From Bacteroides sp. (lineage in GTDB: Bacteria > Bacteroidota > Bacteroidia > Bacteroidales > Bacteroidaceae): 11,230 bases of DNA. Below, piece after piece: positions 6,312 to 11,230 of this stretch; positions within the stretch are counted from its first letter, which is position 1; each line of letters begins with the position of its first letter. A program made the translations under genes and the position numbers. The notes under the pieces are model-generated. The model ran no database searches and was not told where the DNA came from. It saw only the letters and a list, made by a program, of their open reading frames with translations. Location of the stretch: contig DXLM01000088.1 of the NCBI GenBank assembly GCA_019414725.1, positions 1 to 11,230 of the forward strand, given 5' to 3'.

Positions 6312-6342
6312 TTGGTGCTCTCAGTATAGGTAACTACCTTTG
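6312..6342 (+). promoter_or_regulatory. Promoter of the DUF1349 gene
   Basis: TTG (6312-6314), 20 nt of spacer, then TACCTTTG (6335-6342): a close match to the Bacteroides -33/-7 consensus. The predicted start is near 6347-6350, with a leader of about 36 nt. It lies in the divergent gap with the LuxR gene, so that regulator could act here. No clear promoter for the regulator was found on the other strand of the gap. Confidence 0.7.
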
Positions 6343-6384
6343 CAAAATAAAAGAAAATATTCCACATTCTAACTTTACACATTT

Positions 6385-7032
6385 ATGAAAAAGCTCTTTT
6401 TGGCAATGCTAACCTTTATAAGTACGCAGGCTATGGCACAGACTCTGGAAAAAATGCAATGGTTCAATGAACCAGAGCAGTGGGAAATAGCAGATAATGC
6501 ATTAAGTATGTATGTCACTCCACATAGTGACTATTGGCGCATTTCACATTACGGATTTACTGTCGATGACGCTCCTTTTTATTACAATACGTATGACGGC
6601 GAGTTTGAAGTAAAAGTAAAAATCACAGGCGACTACAAAGTCCGCTTCGACCAAGCAGGTCTGATGCTGCGTATCGACAAGGAAAACTATATCAAGACCG
6701 GTATTGAGTTTGTTGACGGAAAATTCAACCTAAGTACAGTTGTTACCCACCATACAAGCGACTGGAGTGTTATTACTCTCGATAAGCCTGTACCCTATAT
6801 TTGGATAAAGGCAGTCAGACGACTAGATGCCGTAGAAGTGTTCTACTCATTCGATGACAAAACTTATGTTATGATGCGGAATGCCTGGCTGCAAGACAAT
6901 ACACCTGTCAAAGTTGGTCTGATGGGAGCTTGTCCTGACGGTGAAGGATTTAACGTAAAATTCGAACACTTCAAAGTAACCCATCTTCCTGACCAGCGAA
7001 GAATGGAATGGCTTAAGAAAAATGCTGAATAA
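6385..7032 (+). CDS. Secreted DUF1349 protein (concanavalin A-like fold)
   Basis: This 215-residue protein begins with a signal peptide (MKKLFLAMLTFISTQAMA, cleavage expected before Q19). The mature part (about 25-200) shows the DUF1349/COG3506 pattern: 'W...P..W' near the start, the GEFEVKVKI strand (72-80), FDQAGLMLRID (88-98), ENYIKTGIEF (100-109), DWSVITL (126-132), the IWIKAVRR strand (139-146), FYSFDDKTYVMMR (153-165), and a final KVGLMGACPDGEGFNVKFEHFKV stretch. Members have a jelly-roll glucanase-like fold. Many are labelled 'regulation of enolase', but that activity is not supported for a secreted Bacteroides protein. Carbohydrate binding is possible but unproven. It is a single-gene unit with its own promoter and a stem-loop after its stop. 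Confidence 0.85.
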   Translation: MKKLFLAMLTFISTQAMAQTLEKMQWFNEPEQWEIADNALSMYVTPHSDYWRISHYGFTVDDAPFYYNTYDGEFEVKVKITGDYKVRFDQAGLMLRIDKENYIKTGIEFVDGKFNLSTVVTHHTSDWSVITLDKPVPYIWIKAVRRLDAVEVFYSFDDKTYVMMRNAWLQDNTPVKVGLMGACPDGEGFNVKFEHFKVTHLPDQRRMEWLKKNAE

Positions 7033-7038
7033 AAAGAA

Positions 7039-7065
7039 TCCTACTTTGTAAAACACAAAGCAGGA
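7039..7065. terminator. Stem-loop terminator between convergent DUF1349 and response regulator genes
   Basis: TCCTACTTTGT (7039-7049) pairs with ACAAAGCAGGA (7055-7065) with one A-C mismatch, over a 5-nt loop. On the minus strand it is followed by TTCTTTTT, a good U-tract ending the kinase-regulator transcript. On the plus strand only GTTTC follows, so termination of the DUF1349 transcript would be weaker. Confidence 0.6.
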
Positions 7066-7073
7066 GTTTCATA

Positions 7074-7784
7074 TTATCCTCCAGGCGCAGGGCTTTCCAA
7101 CATAAGTCCTACGCCTTTTATCGTTTTCAATTGCACAGTATTATCGGATGCAAGCAACTTTCGCAAACGTGAAACGAATACATCCAGACTGCGTGATGCA
7201 AAATAGTCGTCATCTGTATTCCATAAACGTTCCAAGATAGCTTCACGCTTGACAACCTTATTTTTATTCTCGCATAAAATACACAACAAAGCAGCTTCTC
7301 GTTCGGTAAGTGTCTGCTCCTTTCCCTCTGTCTGTTTCAACAAGGCATGGCCGGCTTCAAATATAAAAGAAGTTCCGAGATGGAATATTTCTTCTTCATT
7401 TACTGATCTTATTCCTTTTGTCAGCTTCAACAAAGCAAGGATATGTGCATTCAACTCCTCAGCAAGAAAGGGTTTCTTAATATAATTATTTACACCTAGC
7501 TCATAACCTTTCACTACATCCTTTGGAGAAACACGCCCGGAAGTAAACAGAATAGGTGTTACATCATCCGTTTCACGAATTCGTCTCACCATTTCATATC
7601 CATCCATTACCGGCATCTCAATATCGGCAACAATTACATCGGGATGTGTTTCCTTCCATATTCTCAAACCAGCTTCACCGTTATCGGCTGTCATTATCTC
7701 GTAACCGCCTATCATATCCTCTAGTCCACCACGTATGATGTAGCACAGATTGGCATCATCTTCTACCAGCAATAGTCGTATCAT
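7074..7784 (-). CDS. OmpR-family response regulator
   Basis: This 236-residue protein has a receiver domain at 1-120: acidic pocket E8/D9/D10, phospho-acceptor D54 (VADIEMP), T81/S82 and K104 (KKP). A winged-helix effector domain follows at about 133-230 (LTEREAALLCILCENKNKVV, the recognition-helix region SRSLDVFVSRLRKLL, and the IKGVGLML wing). All phosphotransfer residues are present. It sits 14 nt downstream of the histidine kinase gene, so the two are co-transcribed and form a pair. The best candidate binding site is the triple TTAAC array at 9183-9209, between the kinase and the outer-membrane gene. The specific system is not recognised; it does not resemble RprY as I recall that sequence. 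Confidence 0.92.
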   Translation of the reverse strand: MIRLLLVEDDANLCYIIRGGLEDMIGGYEIMTADNGEAGLRIWKETHPDVIVADIEMPVMDGYEMVRRIRETDDVTPILFTSGRVSPKDVVKGYELGVNNYIKKPFLAEELNAHILALLKLTKGIRSVNEEEIFHLGTSFIFEAGHALLKQTEGKEQTLTEREAALLCILCENKNKVVKREAILERLWNTDDDYFASRSLDVFVSRLRKLLASDNTVQLKTIKGVGLMLESPAPGG

Positions 7785-7798
7785 TGTTCAATTATAAT

Positions 7799-9172
7799 TC
7801 ATTTATTTGTATTCAAACAAGTTTTATCAATAGCATCTTCTCTATTCGGAAGATATATCGTAAACTCGCTGTACTCTCCTTCAATGCTTTCCAACGTTAC
7901 TCTGCCGCCATGAACTTCAGCTACACGTAAAACATAATTTAATCCTAAACCGAAACCGGCAGAACCTCCATATCGACTTCTATCCGCAGCCGAAGCACGT
8001 TCGTATTTTTCGAATATCTTACTCTGGTCTTTCAGCGGAATACCGAAACCCGTATCGTGTACCTTTATATAATATTCGTTCGAAAGCTTTCCCGACGAAA
8101 ATGTAATTTCAACCTCATCACCCGAATATTTCACGGCATTGTCAATCAGATTGCTGAGTGCTTCTTTCAAAAACTCCTCATCCGCATAAACAGTATCTGC
8201 CTGCAAATTCCATTTATAGACAATATGCTTCACTGCTTTTGCCTTATACTTCTCGGCAAGGTCTTCCAGCATCGAACGAACACAGCACGTATCTTTTTCC
8301 AACTTCAACTGATGATTTTCCAGTTTAGAAAGTGTCAATACCTTGTTTGTCAGCGAAAGCAGGTGTTCTCCCTCTTCTTTCAAAATGCGGAAATAACGTG
8401 CCTTTTTCTCCGGTTGGGTATCCAGTTTTCCAGTTTCCAGTATCTGAGTACCCATCAATATAGAACTCAAAGGCGTCTTCATATCATGAATCATAGCATA
8501 AGAAAAATCCTCACGTAACTTGGCAATCTTATCTTGACGAACGATAATGCGTATCTGATAAATGATACAAACTATAACCAAGACCATAATCAGCACAGTA
8601 GCAAGCAAAAGTAATGTCATCCGCTGGAAAATCACCCGATACGGATTGGTAATAACTCCTTGCAAAAAGCGAGTTCCGTCATGACTAATCGGCAAAGGAG
8701 AAGTTCGTAATACACCTTTGCCATGTATATCCAGTTGACTGGAAGACCTCATTACACAACCGGTTGAATCGACAATACACGACGCAACAACAGCAGGGAA
8801 GCCAATCGAATCGAGCATGTGCGCATAAATCGAATCCAAATCCACAAACGAAACATCACGATTAAAATCTTTCAGAGCAATTTCCTGAAACGAAACATGC
8901 ATATAACTCATCAGCCATTGACCAGGGTTAGACATGGTTTCCATATCCTTCTCAGCATCAAAATTAACGTTCATTGTAACCGTGGAGTCTTTCTTTGTCT
9001 TAGACACGCGCAGGAAAACCTCCTGTAAAGCTGCTTCGGGAAACAGTTCCTCCCCTTTCATCCGAATACTTTCCTTGGTCAGCTTATATGTGTTGACAAG
9101 CCATACGTATTGCAGCTCAACAATAGCAATAAGTCCCACCACAGCAATCCAACGGATATGTTTTATCTCCAT
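7799..9172 (-). CDS. Sensor histidine kinase (two-TM, HisKA/HATPase_c)
   Basis: This 457-residue membrane kinase has TM1 at about 8-27, a periplasmic domain of about 155 residues (28-182) that I cannot assign to a family, and TM2 at about 183-208. The HisKA dimerisation helix carries H229 (MIHDMKTPLSS). The ATPase domain has N-box N341/N345 (NLIDNAVKYS), G1-box D373-G375-G377 (DTGFGI), F-box (FEKYERA) and G2-box GFGLGL (about 406-411). There is no HAMP domain: TM2 runs almost directly into the HisKA region, a common arrangement in Bacteroides. It is first in the operon with the OmpR-type regulator. It is divergent, across a 95-107-nt gap, from an outer-membrane barrel gene that it likely controls. 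The signal it senses cannot be told from sequence. Confidence 0.92.
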   Translation of the reverse strand: MEIKHIRWIAVVGLIAIVELQYVWLVNTYKLTKESIRMKGEELFPEAALQEVFLRVSKTKKDSTVTMNVNFDAEKDMETMSNPGQWLMSYMHVSFQEIALKDFNRDVSFVDLDSIYAHMLDSIGFPAVVASCIVDSTGCVMRSSSQLDIHGKGVLRTSPLPISHDGTRFLQGVITNPYRVIFQRMTLLLLATVLIMVLVIVCIIYQIRIIVRQDKIAKLREDFSYAMIHDMKTPLSSILMGTQILETGKLDTQPEKKARYFRILKEEGEHLLSLTNKVLTLSKLENHQLKLEKDTCCVRSMLEDLAEKYKAKAVKHIVYKWNLQADTVYADEEFLKEALSNLIDNAVKYSGDEVEITFSSGKLSNEYYIKVHDTGFGIPLKDQSKIFEKYERASAADRSRYGGSAGFGLGLNYVLRVAEVHGGRVTLESIEGEYSEFTIYLPNREDAIDKTCLNTNK

Positions 9173-9182
9173 AAGTCGTGTA

Positions 9183-9209
9183 TTAACGTAACATTAACCT
9201 GCCCTTAAC
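9183..9209 (+). promoter_or_regulatory. Three direct TTAAC repeats at 11-bp spacing (likely response-regulator operator)
   Basis: TTAAC occurs at 9183-9187, 9194-9198 and 9205-9209, an exact 11-bp period, so all boxes face the same side of the helix. OmpR/PhoB-family regulators bind such head-to-tail repeats; the TTAACA boxes of Bacillus PhoP are a known parallel with the same period. The array ends 22 bp before the -7 element of the outer-membrane gene, where a -33 box would lie. Binding by the adjacent response regulator is inferred. Confidence 0.65.
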
Positions 9210-9231
9210 CCAGAAAATCGGTCGGGCCCTT

Positions 9232-9239
9232 TACTTTCG
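9232..9239 (+). promoter_or_regulatory. Probable activator-dependent -7 element of the outer-membrane gene
   Basis: TACTTTCG is one mismatch from TAnnTTTG. No TTG is present at the -33 distance (about 9209-9213); the end of the TTAAC array lies there instead. This fits a promoter that depends on the bound regulator. Transcription would start near 9245, about 35 nt before the ATG at 9280. Confidence 0.5.
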
Positions 9240-9245
9240 CACTGT

Positions 9246-9273
9246 CAAAGATATAGAAAATAACCCAATGCAA
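9246..9273 (-). promoter_or_regulatory. Candidate promoter for the kinase-regulator operon
   Basis: On the minus strand, TATCTTTG (9253-9246) matches TAnnTTTG. A TTG at 9273-9271 precedes it by 17 nt, a little short of the usual spacing. Transcription would start near 9240 with a leader of about 67 nt that includes the TTAAC array, so regulator binding could also repress its own operon. Confidence 0.4.
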
Positions 9274-9279
9274 TTTGAT

Positions 9280-11193
9280 ATGAAAATCTATTTTTTAATG
9301 AGTATCTTCTTGCTGGCAGGAGGCTCAGGCAGCCTGACAGCACAAACCGTTTCGGGTAAGGTTGTCAATACAGAACAGCAACCGATAGACGGTGCAACTA
9401 TCATTCTCCAGACTTCGGACTCAACTTTCGTGGATGCAACAATCTCGAATGCCGACGGAAACTTTGTATTCAATCATCAGCCGGAAGCTTATCGACTCAT
9501 CTTTCAGCATCTATTATATCATACAATAGAGAAAAAAGGCAAAGAAAAAGATGCAGGTATCACGGTACTACAGGCTAAAGACTATGCGCTGGATGAGGTT
9601 ATTGTACGAGGGGAACGACCGCTGGTCAAAGTAGAAGGCAGCCGCTTGACCTACGATATGCCTCAACTCACTGCCAATAAGCTGGTGACGAATGTGTATG
9701 ATGCATTAAAACAACTACCGGGCGTAATGGAACAAAATGGAGTGTTGACACTAGCCGGAGCTGGAAGTATCAATATTATTTTGAACGGAAAGCCTACATC
9801 TATGAACTACGAACAGCTTGTTACATTATTAAAGGGTATGCCAGCATCACGTGTAGAACGGGCGGAAGTGATGTATAATACTCCCCCGCAATATCATGTG
9901 CGCGGTGCAGCAATCAATGTAATACTAAAAGGTTATAAACCGGGAGAAGGAGGATTACAGGGAGAGATAAACGGCAATTATGTACAGGCAAATAAAGCAG
10001 GAGAAGAAGGCGGCGTGACATTTGCCTATTTATCTCCCAAACTGGATATAGACTTTATGTACAATCTCAACAATCACTACAACCGTCAAGGTTATAAACT
10101 GATTACCCGTCACACGTTGAATGACGAAATACATAACATCAGCCAGTCTACTAACGGAGAAAATCGGCAACTGGTACATACATTCCGGCTTGGAGGAAAC
10201 TATAAGTTTAATGAACAGAGCCAATTGGGGCTGAGTTATACTTCCAGTCTTAATCCCGATAAACAACAATCGGTTACCTCTTCGGATAATCATTCGACTA
10301 CCTTCAACCATGCCCCTGCCGAAGAACAGATGCATAACGTAGCTTTAAACTATACTTCCGGCCTCGGTCTGACAGGGGGTATCGACTATACGTATTTCAG
10401 GAATAAAGAGGAACAATCTTTCCGCAGCATAGAAAACAACGGACAGGAAACGACTTTTCTTAGCAACACGGCTCAATATATAAACCGATGGAAAGTATAT
10501 CTCGACCAAAACCATACACTTTCCAATGCGTGGGTACTGAATTACGGAACATCCTTTACATATGTAAACAACCATAATTCGCAAAGATATAATCTTGCAG
10601 CGATGAGTGGAATGAACAAAGAAAGCCGAGTTGATGAATATACTTATAATCTATATACCGGTTTCGAAAAGAACTTTGGTAGCCAATGGAGTCTGAATGC
10701 ATCTGCTTCCATTGAATATTATCAAATGATGAGCTATAAAAAATGGGCAATCTACCCTACTTTGAACTTAAGTTATGTTCTTTCTCCTTCACACATCCTT
10801 CAATTTGAACTCAGTTCGAACAAGACTTATCCCGATTATTGGACGTTAAGCGGATCGACCAGTTACCTTAACAATTATCAGGAATCGGCAGGAAATTCAT
10901 CACTCAAACCTTATACTGACTACTCCGCAGCTTTGACATACATTCTGAAAAGCAAATATATTTTCCAGTTCAGCTATGATTATATCAAAGATTACTTCAT
11001 GCAAATGATATACCTAGACTCCAGCCGTCTGAAAGCTGTATACAATTATCAGAACTGGGACTATTCAAAAGAGTTTGCCTTTACTTCTGTTATCCCGTTC
11101 AAGACAGGAGAATGGTGGGACAGTCAGCTGATGATATGTCTGTCTTCACTTCATCAACAGGCAAGCAACTATTATGATGGTGCGCCCGTATAG
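9280..11193 (+). CDS. Outer-membrane beta-barrel protein (TonB-receptor-like, plug plus barrel), probably frameshifted at its 3' end
   Basis: From the ATG at 9280 there are 637 codons to a TAG at 11191. Signal peptide is 1-21 (MKIYFLMSIFLLAGG...LTA, cleavage before Q22); the alternative ATG at 9268 adds four residues (MQFD) and weakens it. A carboxypeptidase-regulatory-like beta-sandwich follows (about 23-101, TVSGKVVNTEQQPIDGATI), then DEVIVRGERP, a plug domain (about 111-218, with DALKQLPGV and GSINIILNGKP) and barrel strands of the OMP_b-brl_3 type. Family members usually run to roughly 750-800 residues, so the barrel is cut short. The next reading frame stays open to the window end with a plausible continuation, suggesting a one-base shift near 11185-11187. 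It is divergent from the kinase-regulator operon and probably its target. The substrate is unknown. Confidence 0.8.
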   Translation: MKIYFLMSIFLLAGGSGSLTAQTVSGKVVNTEQQPIDGATIILQTSDSTFVDATISNADGNFVFNHQPEAYRLIFQHLLYHTIEKKGKEKDAGITVLQAKDYALDEVIVRGERPLVKVEGSRLTYDMPQLTANKLVTNVYDALKQLPGVMEQNGVLTLAGAGSINIILNGKPTSMNYEQLVTLLKGMPASRVERAEVMYNTPPQYHVRGAAINVILKGYKPGEGGLQGEINGNYVQANKAGEEGGVTFAYLSPKLDIDFMYNLNNHYNRQGYKLITRHTLNDEIHNISQSTNGENRQLVHTFRLGGNYKFNEQSQLGLSYTSSLNPDKQQSVTSSDNHSTTFNHAPAEEQMHNVALNYTSGLGLTGGIDYTYFRNKEEQSFRSIENNGQETTFLSNTAQYINRWKVYLDQNHTLSNAWVLNYGTSFTYVNNHNSQRYNLAAMSGMNKESRVDEYTYNLYTGFEKNFGSQWSLNASASIEYYQMMSYKKWAIYPTLNLSYVLSPSHILQFELSSNKTYPDYWTLSGSTSYLNNYQESAGNSSLKPYTDYSAALTYILKSKYIFQFSYDYIKDYFMQMIYLDSSRLKAVYNYQNWDYSKEFAFTSVIPFKTGEWWDSQLMICLSSLHQQASNYYDGAPV

Positions 11194-11230
11194 GCGATAT
11201 AATAAATATAGCATTGGCAAGCTATTAGGT
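11185..11230 (+). other. Suspected frameshift and out-of-frame continuation of the outer-membrane gene
   Basis: The annotated frame ends ...NYYDGAPV-stop. If one C of the CCC at 11185-11187 is dropped, the reading becomes DGAP-YRRYNKYSIGKLLG and stays open to the last base. The P-Y/F-x-R-x-K pattern and alternating hydrophobics resemble a barrel strand in this family. Whether this is a true mutation, a sequencing error or a natural end cannot be settled within the window. Confidence 0.5.

Noticed and set aside
6370..6377. TAACTTTA as a second promoter of the DUF1349 gene
   Set aside because: It lies 7 nt before the ATG, has a mismatch in the key last base, and the upstream TTG-N20-TACCTTTG promoter is much better.
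8057..8518. 153-codon open frame antisense to the histidine kinase
   Set aside because: It is the reverse shadow of conserved HisKA/ATPase coding sequence, with no promoter or start signal and a composition unlike a protein.
1..11230. CRISPR arrays, insertion sequences, toxin-antitoxin or defence genes
   Set aside because: No regular repeats, transposase-like proteins or terminal inverted repeats with duplications were seen. Every gene fits a housekeeping, envelope or regulatory family.

Overview
The window looks like a chromosomal segment of a Bacteroides-type member of the Bacteroidota. The DNA is AT-rich, starts mostly lack Shine-Dalgarno (SD) sequences, and promoters of the TAnnTTTG (-7) plus TTTG/TTG (-33) type can be read in several intergenic gaps. 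The gene families also fit: a PepSY-like repeat lipoprotein with an acidic post-cysteine stretch, a 'carboxypeptidase-regulatory + plug + barrel' outer-membrane protein, and the order rpsU-xerC-hpf-tRNA-Thr. The genus is inferred from these features.

Left part (1-1700, minus strand): a ribosome-linked operon, rpsU (bS21) -> xerC-type tyrosine recombinase -> hpf (hibernation factor), with a good promoter upstream of rpsU. It runs towards a tRNA-Thr(UGU) gene cut by the window edge. The tRNA has its own promoter, whose -7 element is one arm of a perfect 13-bp inverted repeat. hpf has a perfect SD, whereas rpsU has none. Since bS21 is implicated in hiding the anti-SD in this phylum, this suggests a testable regulatory link.

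Middle part (1735-4151, plus strand): a two-gene unit encoding a three-domain M24B Xaa-Pro aminopeptidase and a gamma-class carbonic anhydrase family protein. It ends in a perfect 14-bp stem that can serve as a terminator for both converging units.

4154-7032: a surface-type lipoprotein built from about six PepSY-like units, with a PAS-like/LuxR-type regulator just upstream on the same (minus) strand. Divergent from the regulator, behind a near-consensus promoter, is a small secreted DUF1349 (concanavalin-like) protein.

7074-11230: a histidine kinase -> OmpR-family response regulator operon (minus strand), divergent from an outer-membrane beta-barrel gene (plus strand). The gap between them holds three TTAAC boxes at exact 11-bp intervals just upstream of a -7 element that lacks a -33 box, as expected of an OmpR-type activator site. 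The barrel gene is interrupted by a stop at 11191-11193, while the next frame is open to the window end with a plausible continuation, so a one-base frameshift is suspected.

Most of the window is ordinary chromosome. I see no CRISPR array, insertion sequence, prophage or toxin-antitoxin locus. The points of real interest are regulatory: the SD asymmetry, the tRNA leader palindrome, the 11-bp operator triplet and the probable frameshift.
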